From NCBI GenBank assembly GCA_021029095.1, contig JAJOHG010000003.1, forward strand, positions 1,550,001-1,614,000: DNA of 64,000 bases. Direction: 5' to 3'. Both the position numbers and the translations under genes were made by a program. The notes beneath the pieces are model-generated. The model had not been told where the DNA came from. It saw only the letters and a program-made list of their open reading frames with translations, and searched no databases. This DNA comes from Phellopilus nigrolimitatus (Eukaryota; Basidiomycota; Agaricomycetes; Hymenochaetales; Hymenochaetaceae). Positions 42,457 through 53,900 of this stretch are shown here, piece by piece (the first letter of the stretch is position 1; each line of letters starts with the position of its first letter).

Positions 42457-44507
42457 TCACGACTCCACGCTGATTGCCCCGTCCACGGCGTCCGGCGGAT
42501 CCCGCCATTCATCGTCATCCCTCCGCCCCGCACCGTCCATGCGCATATCCATGTCTACGTCCACATCTACGTCCATGTCCATCGCCCCCGCGGCACGCTG
42601 CAACTGCATCCGGCTCGGCGGCGCACTCACCCCGTTAAGGCCCCTCACCCTGCTCACGTTCATGTTCGCGCCCATAATCACGCCCCCGCCCACGCTCGCA
42701 CCCACATTCGGCCGCGCCGCGCCTCCCCCGCCCCCACCGCCCTCGCGCATCACGACCGTGCGCAGCGCCGGGTCCCACACCGCCGCGCTGTGGAAGAACC
42801 GCCGTCCGTGCCCGTGCTCGTCGTCCGCGTCCGCCGTTTTCCCCGACGGCGCGAGCAGGCTCATGCGCTGCGCGTACCGGTGTGGGTAGAGGTGTCGCCG
42901 ACCTCCGATCCGGCTGCCGCTCGCCGCCGACCGCGCGTCGTCGTCCGCCTCTCCATCCGAGTCGGACAAAGGCGACTCCGGCCCGTCGTCCGAGCTCGAC
43001 GAGGATTCGTTTCGCCGCAGGTTGAACACCCGCCGGAATTGCTCTACGAGTTTTCAGGTCAGGCTCGGAATCCTGCTATTAGAAGGGGATAGCACTCACG
43101 TCCGAGCTTGTCGTCCAGCTCTCGCGACTCCTGATGCTCTTCGACTTGCATGGACGGGAAGCCGAGATGCTCCCCGAGGCTCTCTCCAGGCACTTCATGC
43201 ATTTGTACGGACGGCGCAAAGGGGAGCCCAGCTATTTGCTTGAAGATCTGCTCTCTAGAGGAAAATGAGATAAAGCCGAGTAAAACCGACATTTGATACT
43301 CACTTTATGCTCTCCAGATATCCGTCTTTTGGGTTGCAATCATCCATGTTGTTCTCCGCCACCTCGAGACGGTATCGCGGCCCGAACCACTCGAAGTAAG
43401 CGTTCCAAGGAAGATTCCTGTCGATGGTATCTTCGATCCCGAGCGCACATGCGGTCTCGTACGCCCAAGCGCGCGAGACGTTTTTAATGGTGTACCCACC
43501 CCCGCCAAGGAGTATGAGCGGCAGTCCGGACTTGCGCAGGTACTGGACACAGTTAGCGTGGCCCTCCATTGTGAGGTTGAAGCAGCCAAGCTTGTCGCCA
43601 GACAGCGAGTCGGCGCCACACTGGAGCACGACCGCGGAGGGCTGGAACCATTCGAGGATGCGCTGGATGACGGGCTCGAACACGCTTTTGAACGCGCCGT
43701 CCGTCAGGCCGTCGCGGAGAGGCACATTGACCGCGTACCCCAGGCCGCGGTCGCGACCGTGGTCGTCGACATGACCCGTGCCGGGGAAGTACTCGCCGAA
43801 CTTGTGGAACGAGCACGTGAGCACGCGGTCCGTCGTGTAGAACGCCTCCTCGACGCCGTCGCCGTGGTGGCAGTCGATGTCGACGTACAGCACGCGCGGG
43901 AACGTGCGCAGCAGCTCGAGCACCGCGAGCACGATGTCGTTCACGTAGCAGAACCCGGACGCCTCGCGCTTCTTCGCGTGGTGCAGCCCGCCCGCCCAGT
44001 TCACCGCGATGTCCGCCGCGCCCGCCGCCACGCGCTTCGCCGCGTCGATCGACCCGCCCGCGGATATCGTGCAGAACTCGAAGATGCCCTCGAACGCTGG
44101 GTTGTCCTCGCCTACAAGAACTATATTTTGTGCGTCAGCGCCAACAGTACTTAAGAGGTCGGATAGAAGGCGAGGGCGCCTACGCACAGCGCGAGCCGTG
44201 CAGGGTCATTTCCTCCGCCGTCTCGGGCGAGACGCGGCTAAGGAAGTGGATGTACTCGTCCGTGTGGAACGCGGTCATGTTTTCCGGGCTCGCGCGCCGC
44301 GGCCGCAGGACGTGCATCTTGTCGAGCATGCCGTACGCCGACACGAGGTCGTGCGTCATCCGCATGCGGTGCGGCTTCATCGGGTGCCCGAGCCCGTACG
44401 AAAATAGGCCGACATCATCTGTGCAGTTAAGCATCAGTGAAGCGTCAGAACATGTTCGGGGTGGGTTGCTCACTGTCGTAGTAGTAGGATACTCTCCGCT
44501 TCGACAT
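42457..44507 (-). CDS. Class I histone deacetylase (Rpd3-like)
   Basis: Five exons (44474-44507, 44188-44418, 43304-44111, 43100-43254, 42457-43043) give 604 residues. The N-terminus [11 protein letters not shown] and [13 protein letters not shown] is class I. The active site shows [19 protein letters not shown] (catalytic His pair), [18 protein letters not shown] (Asp and His zinc ligands), [17 protein letters not shown] and [10 protein letters not shown]. The wording around [19 protein letters not shown] and EGHANC is closer to Rpd3 than to Hos2 as far as I can judge. The C-terminal extension of about 190 residues is acidic and then carries a Met/Asp/Val simple repeat. The enzyme removes acetyl groups from histone tails in Sin3-type corepressors. 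The frame is intact. Confidence 0.94.
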
Positions 44508-44579
44508 GAGTGGGTGTATGCGTGGTAGCTTCAGCTACAGACCTCACACTGCACCTTCTCTATCAGAACAGATAAGGAA

Positions 44580-44810
44580 ACAAGAGCATATACGTGCTGA
44601 ATCGTAGCCGTCGGTGTTGCTGGCGGTGAGCTCGAGGGTCCAGACAGCGAGGAAGCCGTCGTGCTCGTCGTCGTCGAAGGATGGCACGAACGTGCACGTG
44701 TTCTCGAAAACGCCAGAGACGCGTCGTCCAAATTTGGATTGCTTTTCTCATCTGCGAACGCGTCGGCGCGTCGTCGAGTACGTAATCGCGTTGCACTTGC
44801 TCTCTTTAAC
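44580..44810 (-). other. Possible coding fragment of unknown family
   Basis: On the minus strand two adjacent frames read like protein: QRDYVLDDAPTRSQMRKAIQ with IWTTRLWRF, then TCTFVPSFDDDEHDGFLAVW with TLELTASNTDGYDSA. A one-base shift near 44715 would join them. The codon use is GC-rich like that of real genes here. It lies upstream of the HDAC start in the same orientation. I do not recognise a family, and it may be a relic or the start of an unannotated gene. Confidence 0.3.
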
Positions 44811-44843
44811 CCACCACGACAAGTTGAACAGTGGACCGCGCGG

Positions 44844-44871
44844 AAATCCGAGAAGTGTACTTCTCGGATTT
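44844..44871. repeat. 28-bp near-perfect palindrome
   Basis: Two 13-base arms (AAATCCGAGAAGT and ACTTCTCGGATTT) surround GT. It is well above chance for a single position and lies between the HDAC gene and the gene at 45350. The rest of 44872-45349 shows nothing more. Confidence 0.6.
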
Positions 44872-45349
44872 TCATACACATAACTTGATCTCATACGCTC
44901 GTTGAGTTTATCCCCTGGAAGGTACAAGATCAAGGGCTTACCTTTACCCCCTTGCGAACGAGTGAATCTTCAGTACCCTGTCATGGTGCAAATATCTTCT
45001 CGACTGGATTTGGGATGATACTGCAAATCCTGCATCTTTCTGTCATAGGACCTGACACAATCGTATAGCTTTTCAGGATGAGCTCTCGTCTATCGATTCT
45101 TTCTTTTGTTTCATTAACATCCGTTTTGGCTATGCTGCTTATTGATGCGCGTCAATATGGTGATTTCGGAGATTGAGCTGTTTCGCATCAATAATACAGA
45201 ACATGCAGACCCACGCATTCTTTTTCGACGGCTTTGGCTAGCCTCTGCGGCCTTCGAGGGACGGTACGCTGCTCCTTTCTCTCCTCGATCCTGTTTTAAC
45301 GCCCAACTCAGTTTCTGAGCTTTACGATCCAAGTATATCGCACTCAACT

Positions 45350-46385
45350 ATGATGGACACTGAGCAATATGGAGAGCTCCACGAGTTGGATAACCTCAAA
45401 GCAAGCCCGCATGTGCAGCCCGCATCGACTACTGTGCTGCCCTTGTCCCACTCAGCCTCGAAATCATCGCTTCGGGATCGGCAGCTACGAGAGCGACAGG
45501 ATATTGACACAGCACCCATTGAACCCGAAAGCAAAAGTAAGAACGTAAAGCATCGTACACACAAAACATTCTTATTCGCCTATTGCCGCAGCCGAACTTG
45601 CATATCTTCGGGAGATGGCGGGGCATCTCAGTGCATTTGCATCAACGCGAGAACAAGACGAACGCGAAGCGAAGAAAAGCACAAAAGCCAACTATAGGGC
45701 CCAAGCTTTCTCCTCTCTTGCGGTTGTCGTGAGTATGTTTCTTGTATTATCATATAACTCTCGATTCTGAGAATTTTTTTTGGACCTATAGTCTGTCTTC
45801 CTCGCTTCCCTAGCCGTCGCGTTTTTGTCTTTGGTGAATGACACGATCAGCGACCGCGACGCAGGTTCGCAAGGCAAGATGAGCGACAGAGTCACCATTG
45901 CGCTCTGCTACACAACAACAATATTTTCTCTGATCGATACGGTGGTCCTTGGCTTGCTAGGCCTCAGCCCGGTTTTCAAAGAACAGGCCGACGCCGACGA
46001 CGAGTCAGATTTTTCATCCCTTGAGTCAGGGAGTCGAGCAAATCGGTCTACGGACAGTATCTCCGCTGCACCTGAATCTGCGTCGGCTAGTGCACATGGG
46101 GACGTACGCGACGGGAGCTCGTTTGTAGATGGGAAAGATTGGGCCGATGGATGGAGTCAGTATAGGACGAACATGATGAAGACGAGTGCCTTGTTTCTGG
46201 TCGTATTCGTCACTATGAGCACTCTCTTGTTGGCGACGGAGACGTTTTTGATAGCTTTGCTGGTATTTGTGTGGGCGGAGCAATCGCTCGCCGTCGCCAT
46301 TGTAGCGACAGTGTCGTTCCTGTACTCTGCGGTTCTACTAAGCACAGTGGGTCTTTTAATTGCAGTTCGCTCACACTGGATATGA
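45350..46385 (+). CDS. Unknown membrane protein
   Basis: Exons 45350-45536, 45592-45728 and 45792-46385 give 305 residues in frame. The N-terminal 100 residues are hydrophilic and charged (SKSSLRDRQLRERQD, TREQDEREAKKSTKANYRAQ). Four hydrophobic helices follow: VVSVFLASLAVAFLSLV, ALCYTTTIFSLIDTVVLGLLG, a long one around ALFLVVFVTMSTLLLATETFL, and AIVATVSFLYSAVLLSTVGLL. A Ser/Asp-rich loop separates helices 2 and 3. This layout resembles uncharacterised agaricomycete membrane proteins, but I cannot name a family. Confidence 0.65.
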
Positions 46386-47326
46386 TGATATACGTGTACT
46401 GCGGCGCGCTGAAGCGGATTGGTTTGAGGAGGATCGAAATAGTCAAGTGCCTAATTAACTAATAACTATTGAAGTATACTTTGTTCGCTTAATGGTTATC
46501 ATTTTATCCTTCGGCAATTTTTGTTATGTGTTGAAGAATGAAAAAGCCATCTTTTGTCCAATGCTGAGATTTGAGCGAATGCAACGCCAAATTCAAAATG
46601 TATGATAGTAGGGAGTCAGCACAGCTTCTGTCTCGATTCTTGAGGCGTCTATCCAGCGTCTATCATGACATGTATCAAGATCATTGCTTCTAGCAAGGAA
46701 CGATGCTGCACTGCCAATTTTCGGCGGTCCCGCACGGTGCGGCGTAGTTGCCCCAGAGTACCGCTCCGACAGATCAAATCATTTAAAAGCCCCTTCTTCA
46801 TGCGATGCCATCACTTTCTGACGCATTTCGCAAACGATGTCCGACATTGTGGCCCACATTCTCCGCATCGACATCGAGCGCCGATGTTATCGAGACTACA
46901 GAAACCCTCTGAAGCATGACACGCGGAGATGGCGCGAATCTGTCTTCTGTCTTTTGGATCTCGGGATTACACTTCTTTTTTCTATGAAAGGAAGTCCTTG
47001 ACAAAAGGCTATCGCCTTGACGCTGTAACATATCCAGTAGGTCTTTGTTCTTCTTCAAACCTTCAGGTCTGACGATAATTTCCCGACTCACTACATTCAA
47101 ATTCTGTGCTTTGGCGTGAATGCGCACTGGGATAGCGGAGCGAGCCAGAAGGCGATAAAAGTGCTTTGTCTGATCACATCGAAATCCAAGAAAACATGCG
47201 ACGACGTATGGACTGCACTGTGAACTCGATTCCGGTAAGAACCAGAATGGATGAAAAGGCTGTATATTTCCTATTTATTTTTTCCTGCAGCTAGATCAGC
47301 GTATGACTCGTCGAACGTGAAATCCA
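46386..47326. other. Intergenic
   Basis: No gene, RNA or clear repeat recognised. Confidence 0.45.
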
Positions 47327-47835
47327 ATGGCAGGAGACGCAATAGACCTTGACGACGACGTCAACGACGGCCAGCTTCGCTCCTGCTTCCATGAATCCTT
47401 CGAAGACAGTGTGGAGACCGCCATTGAAAACTTTCAGTACAAGCTGAAGAAGCCGAAGGAAATTTCAGATCCAAGTACGCATACAACGTGAGTCGGCTCG
47501 TTCTTTTACTCTGTAGTTGTTACTACTTTTTTTTTCTGGATCCCCGCTTCAACCTCGACCGAACCTGTGCTGTCATGTGAAGGTTAGAGGGGTTTCGCAC
47601 AATCCTGCAGACCACCACCGTGTTTGTCGATAATCGAATCCACGCTCTGGTTGGAGAGAACTTCAAGGATTATGTCCCTAGAGGAATTCATGAACTGTCT
47701 TCCGAGACACTTGCCAATCTTTCCACCAGTGTCAACGATGCTCCTGAATATCACCGAATATCGACACTCCATCCGTGCTCGAAAACTTGCTTACGAGTAC
47801 AAATAACTCACCCTCCAAAGCCTGAAGATGACTAG
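47327..47835 (+). pseudogene. Small gene or remnant related to 14740-15060
   Basis: An ATG at 47327 opens MAGDAIDLDDDVNDGQLRSC and runs 53 codons to a GTGAGT donor at 47488. A possible second part includes MSLEEFMNCLPRHLPIFPPV (from about 47675) and ends RARKLAYEYK (47804). Joining the two needs an uncertain acceptor and crosses stops around 47580. The copy at 14740-15060 shares both blocks. It might be a diverged two-exon gene; a decayed repeat is more likely. The stretch 47836-48271 is the promoter region of the next gene. Confidence 0.35.
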
Positions 47836-48271
47836 AGGTGGGGAATACACGAAATTCTAGCGGCTAATCATCAAATCCCGTGTGCACCTTATAGCGACTT
47901 CTCCAAGCTGTCGCTTTTAACTCAGATGCTAATTGGCATATGGCAATCAATAAGTTATGTCCTAGCTTCGCAAATGCATTGCTTGTCTCTCTTTTTTTCT
48001 CTCGACTTCTGTAATACAAGCCTGGTGAAGTAGAAGGAATTTCGAAGTCAGGTATAGTTTATTATACTCATATTGCTTAACCTACATATGTACTAATGCG
48101 TAAGTTCTTTCAATGCATAGCTAAATTTGGAGGCTGACCTATGCATTATAAAGGCATCATCCGAATGGCATCAAACTTAATCTCGCCACATCCACGCTCA
48201 CGATCAGAGCATACGCAAGCCCTTGTTCAAATCTTACACTCACTTTCGCTCTCCGTCTAGTACTTGCCACC

Positions 48272-50129
48272 ATGGAATTCGAAGCTGTCGTGACTGCGGA
48301 TATCGGAGTCATCAGAGCATTAAGAAGGGCTTTGCGAAGGCTCGAGCGCTACGACGGCGTTTTTGATAGTGACCACACCACTGTATGGCCGGAGACAGAC
48401 CGCGACGCGTAAGCAGATACTAAAAGGAATGTCCGGGGTATTGCTGATGGACTGCGTCTGCAGGACTCTTGCGGGATCTTCCGCGACCGCAAGCCAGCAG
48501 TATGAAGCAGCCAGATCCTACGTGACTGATTTGAAGAACCAACAAGAGCTCTTAGAGCGTCTTCGGATCGTCCTAGAAGCGCGCATAGCCATTCTAGGAT
48601 TTGATCTTGAAGACCTCGAGCGCCTTTTGGTCAGCAAACCAACCGTGGAGCGTCTTCCAGAGGTCCCCGATCTTCCCAAGGAAGAGCCTTCCGATCTGTC
48701 CAGTGAAATTCTCCGAGAGGTACCTGTTAACAAATTCCCCAACGAGCTACGCAGTGAAGTTCTGTCTCTCATTTTCAAGCATTGTGTCACTGACGTGGGA
48801 AAGGATCTTCCCCGAGAGCAATTGTCGTTGGGCAGCGTTTGTCGGCTTTTTCGTACAGAGGCACTCAAAACACCAGTCCTTTGGTCAGTTATCAGTTCTT
48901 CAATGTCCATGGAGAGACTGGAGACACAGCTTCGTCGTTCCAAATCCGAAAGACTCTTAGTTCGCATCTCAGACGCACCTGTTTCTTCAGGCAATCAGCA
49001 AAATTCGCGTGTTGAACGAGTCAAACGGATACTTTTGGAATCTTCCCGATGGTCATCGCTAAAGCTGCGCGGAAATCCACACATCATCTCCGATATCAAG
49101 CCTTTTCCTTACCTCCCCGTTCTTCGAAATATGGAGATCACAGCCGCGTCCGACAATGATTCAGATTTCAAGCAGGATTTTCCCAATTGGACTACGCCTT
49201 CACTGAAGTTCGCGTTGGCAGACAACTTTATACCGCCAGTGTACTTCAGTTCCTCCTTAGTGACCTGCGATTTTTCTTGGCATGGCACGTTTTCCTTACA
49301 GACAAGACGGCTCGTTTATGCTTTGAGTCATATCCCGTCATTACAGAATTTGGCACTGACATTTGCTATTGCAATCTACGAAAGACCACCAAATGGTGAG
49401 CTTTATCTGCGATAATCTGGAATTCCACTAATTCTCTATGTAGAAAAAGTAAAGCCTCCTCGCTTGTTACTTCCTCAACTTCAAACTCTGGCAGTGACAA
49501 TGAGTGGCTCGATTGTTCAGACGACCGGTCTACGCGTTCTTTCGTGGATCTCAGCGCCTTCCCTCAAAACTTTGCACATCCAGTTGGTAGGCCCTCAGCC
49601 TACAACTGCTGACTACATTTCAAATCTATCTATCTACGATACGCGGAAAGATGATGCCATCCGGAACTTGCTTGAACTTCCGCCTTCTCTAGATTCTCTT
49701 CCCTCCCTGGAGGACTTATACTTTTGTTGCAACTACTTCCAGTCAAAACTGTACAACTGCATCGGGAAGCTTATGCTGATGATGCCTTCTCTGCGTCATC
49801 TGTGCTTCGATGCACCCTATTTGCAACCGCCCTGGAGGTTTCACAAAAGGGACGTGGAAATGTCAAAAAGGAATTTGACTGATAAAGAAGTCAACTCTCT
49901 TTTATATTGGCATGATCCAATCACGTGGTTTGAGCTACGAAACTGTGCCGCTGTAAAACGCGAATATCTCATCGGGCTCGCAGATCACATTCTTCGTACT
50001 CCGGAAGCAGCAGAAAACTTCAAGCTGCTTTCGATTCTAGGATGTCCAGCCGTTTCGGCTGATGACGCGCACCACGTTCGTACTCGATTAGGCGGAAAGG
50101 ATGTCTTTTGGACCCCTGTCGTTGCGTGA
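48272..50129 (+). CDS. F-box/LRR-type protein
   Basis: Exons 48272-48408, 48464-49395 and 49444-50129 give 584 residues. The start has a strong CCACCATGG context. An N-terminal helical region with a likely coiled coil (LKNQQELLERLRIVLEARI) precedes an F-box-like segment (LPNELRSEVLSLIF-type, written here KFPNELRSEVLSLIFKHC) and LGSVCRLFRTEALKTPVLWS. Leucine-rich segments follow: WSSLKLRGNPHI, LPVLRNMEIT, LPQLQTLAVTMSG, APSLKTLHIQL, LPSLEDLYFC and MPSLRHLCFD. This is the usual design of agaricomycete F-box proteins that select targets for SCF ubiquitin ligases. It is unrelated in sequence to the family at 21-29 kb. The frame is intact. Confidence 0.85.
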
Positions 50130-50985
50130 TTATAGCTCAATAATCAGTCCGTTCTTCGCTCTGGTCATCTACTCTCCACCGCCTTGAGTACATTGAATCT
50201 GGCTTCGCCTCGTACGCCATATGGAGTGGTTTTACACGAGCGCCATATTTGACATAGGCAGCGGTATCATTGACTCTCGATACTGGCTGTCGTCCTTTCG
50301 CCAGGAATTACGACACCGATGGCCCTTCGGGCTCGTCGGTCAGCTCATAAATCGCGATTCCTTCCGCGTCGACGTCTTCCTCTTCCTCTTCTACGTGCAC
50401 ACCTGCGCAATGCGCATTGCGCATACCCTCGTCTTTGATCCGACCTCCCTTGTTCCGTCGCATATTCGTCCGTAGCCTCACTCAGCGTCAGCTCGAGCAC
50501 CGGGGTGGGCAATCATCGCCGCCAAAGCAGCAAGTAAAGTGTTTCGAGGAGACGGTTCATGCGATGCCGTTAGCGTCACATATAGGCACTAGGAGTCCAA
50601 CTCTATCTGTATTCACGGTATGTACTAGAGTTATTGCAGCTGGTAAGTTGTATTCGACTTTCTTGTGTCGATGGCGTAGCACTTCTGGGTATTTTATTGT
50701 GGTCTTTTCTGCCAAATTACATGCCTGCTATACAATGACTTCTCGATACAACAATCCAAGGAGAATACAATTTCTGTCAATCATCGGTGTTATAGGATGT
50801 TAGCAACATTACAAATATCGTATAATCGCTATTTTATTATATCGTTGAACAAGGAAGTTGGAACAGATTTAAATCAAACATCTAACCGTCGTGTAATAAC
50901 ATTAGAGCCCGAGTCGGGAATAAAAAGAAGTTGTTTTCTAGGACTCTATGGGAGGAGCGATAGTCATGATATCAAGAAGTACAGT
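50130..50985. other. Intergenic
   Basis: 3' flanks of two convergent genes. AT-rich after 50650. Nothing recognised. Confidence 0.45.
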
Positions 50986-53900
50986 CTAGCGACGCGAGCG
51001 GATGCGGAAGAGGTACATGAATGCAAAGAGTAAGCCCACCTGCAAGGGAACCATCAGCACATGTTGAGAAGAGGAGAGAAAGACTCTAACGCACGTTGAA
51101 TACAGCGAAGCCGAACACGATGCCCAGGTTGCGCCAGTGGTGCGAGTAGAAGATGTTGAACGACGTCGAGAGGAACTCGTCCGTCGTGCGCGCAGAGCAG
51201 TATTTGCACGCGCTCGTCGCGTCCGGGTTGTCCACGTACCCGCCCCCAGTTGAGATGAAGGGGTCCATGAACGCGGAGCACGTCTGACCACTCGGCGGGT
51301 CCACGGTCACGAACTCCGTCGAGGAACAGCTGATCTGCTGGCGCCCGATCGCTGGGTCCACGTGTTAGAAGGATACTCTCAATGATAAGCGAGTTGCAAT
51401 ACCTTGACCGAGGATACCTTCGATGAGGTAGGTGTAGGGCGAAAGACGGTACATCCACTGCCACCAGCCGAGCTGTCTGAATGGCTGCAGGACGCCGTTG
51501 CTATAAACCATCCGCGTCAGCATTTGAGTCCCTTCGAATACAGAGTACGCAGAAACTCACAAAGCGATGACGAACGAAAACAGAGCACTGAACAGCACCG
51601 ACGCAATGACCGCATCCGGCGCCATCGCAGCGACAGCCATCCCGAACGTGGTGTAATACATCGGGAAAGCGAGGCCAAACATGAAGTACGTGAAGCCGGC
51701 GCGGCTGCTGTCGAAACCCACGGTCCAGTACCAGCAGAGGAAGAACAGCGAAGAGCCAAGGATGTTCCACGGGATTTCGGCTATCAGCTGGGCGGCTAGC
51801 AGCGATGTCCAGCTGTACATCCGGCTTGGACGCTCGCGCACTTCGTAGATGTTGCGGAAGTCGATGAAGATGACCTGCAGCTGGTTGGACAGCGGGACAG
51901 ACAGGATACTCGCCATGAAGATTGCCTGAAATGCACCAGTCAGTCCAATCCAGAAGGATGCCAGTTACGCGAAACTTACAAAGAGCTTGTTCTGCGAGCC
52001 CTGCAGGGAGTCCTTCGCCTTGAAAAACGTGAACCCGATAAACAGACCCGCCGCGATGTTCAAGAACAGCTTCGACATGACGTAGGTCGGGTTCCGCCAG
52101 TACGCCTGGAACGCGCGGCTCGTAAGGGCGAGCAGCTGGTAGCCCCAGGAGGTCGCGAACTCCGACTGGCGCGTCGTCTGGATCGGGGGCTTCTCGTGGC
52201 CCTCCTCGTGGATCTGGTCGATCTGCTCCTTCATCCTCGTGGCCTCCTCCGATTTAAGCCAGGCGCTGTGCCAGTCGATCGTCGCGGTCGCGGTCGCTCC
52301 GGCGCCGATCACATCGAGCATCCACTCAGCCGGGTTTTCCCGCTGCTCGCAGGGACGCGCGCCGTTCTTCTCGAAGTAGCCGATGATCGTCGACGAGTTC
52401 TTGCCTAGGTCGCCGAAGTAGACAGTCTGCCCGCCCTTGCGGAGGAGCAAAAGCCGGTCGAAGACCTGGAATAGCTCGCTGGACGGCTGGTGGATGCTGT
52501 GAAACAAGGCACGTCACCCATCTGTTTTTGGCACAAAAGAAGAGTACAGGATGCTTACGTGCACAGAATGGCCTGACCGTGGTCGGCCAGACTCCGGAGG
52601 AACGCGGTGATCGCCCATGCAGACTGGCTGTCGAGCCCGCTCGTCGGCTCGTCCAAGAACAGCAGCAGCCTCGGCTTCGCAGCAAGTTCCACGCCGATGG
52701 TCGTGCGCTTCTTGTGTTCGACGCCGAGCGATCCGACGATGGCATCGGCATGTGCCTCCAGCCCGCACATCCTCAGGCACGTTTCGACACTTCACAGAAG
52801 AAGAAAGGTAAGACGACACCAAAACGGAGCGGACCAGAAGGACGTACTAGGCTTCCTTCTCTGCAAGGGGAACGGACTGCGGCTGGCGGAGTTTGGCGGA
52901 GAACAGAAGCGCCTCGCGCACGGTCGTCTCTGGGAGATGCGAGTCCATTTGCTGACAGTAGCCGCTATTTCACCAACGAGGATTAGAGCTGCATAGTTGT
53001 TGAGATTACAAGGTATGCACATACGTTTGCGCTTGGAAATCGCGCGGGAGCTCGTACCCGTTAACGAGACGATCTCCGGTGATCACACCCGTGTCTGTAC
53101 GACCGGCGAGGACGTTCAGAAGAGTCGTCTGCGGCAGATACGTCAGACGCCATCCTTATTCGATCATCTTTTCAGGAACTCACCTTGCCCGCTCCAGACT
53201 CGCCCATCAACGCCGTAAGCTTGCCCGGCGCGACGTAGCCGGAGACATCATCGAGCAGCAGGCGCGTCTCGCCCCGCCCAACGGGAACCGTGTAGTTGAG
53301 GTGCTGCCACGTGAAGAAGTCCGTCATCACCGGCGACGCCTCCAGCGCCGTCTCCGACTTCTCGGGCGACGCGTCCGAGGCGGCGCGCGCAGCGGCCGCA
53401 CTGCCCTTCTCCTCGTCGTCGGCGGCGCTCGCGGCGTCCGACACGGGCGCGGCCTTCGCGCCGCGCTTGTACAGCGTCACGGCGGCATCCGCGGCCGAGG
53501 TCGTGTTCAGCTCCGTGAAGAGGTTCAAGAAGAAGATGAAGCCGGCGGCGAAGGCGCATACAATGCCGAAATTCTATCAAAAGGACAGAGTAGGGATGAG
53601 CGTAAGCATATTAGTGTCGATAAAAACGAACCATCCAAAGGTGGCTGTACGAGTAGCCATAAGACAGCTCAACGAATGTGTTGCCGTTTACGGTGCTTTG
53701 TCCCGCCACCGAGCCGACTGACGTACAGACCTGGTTGGCCAACGAGATGTTCTCGTAGCCCGGTCCCTGTGGAACGAGCGTTGCGCACGTCCCGTCGAGA
53801 GTGTGGAACTCGTTCACCAGAATCGCTTCAAACCCGTACCGCAGTGGCTGAAAAATCCCAGTTCGAACGTCAATACGGCGCACGGTGCTCGAGCAGACGA

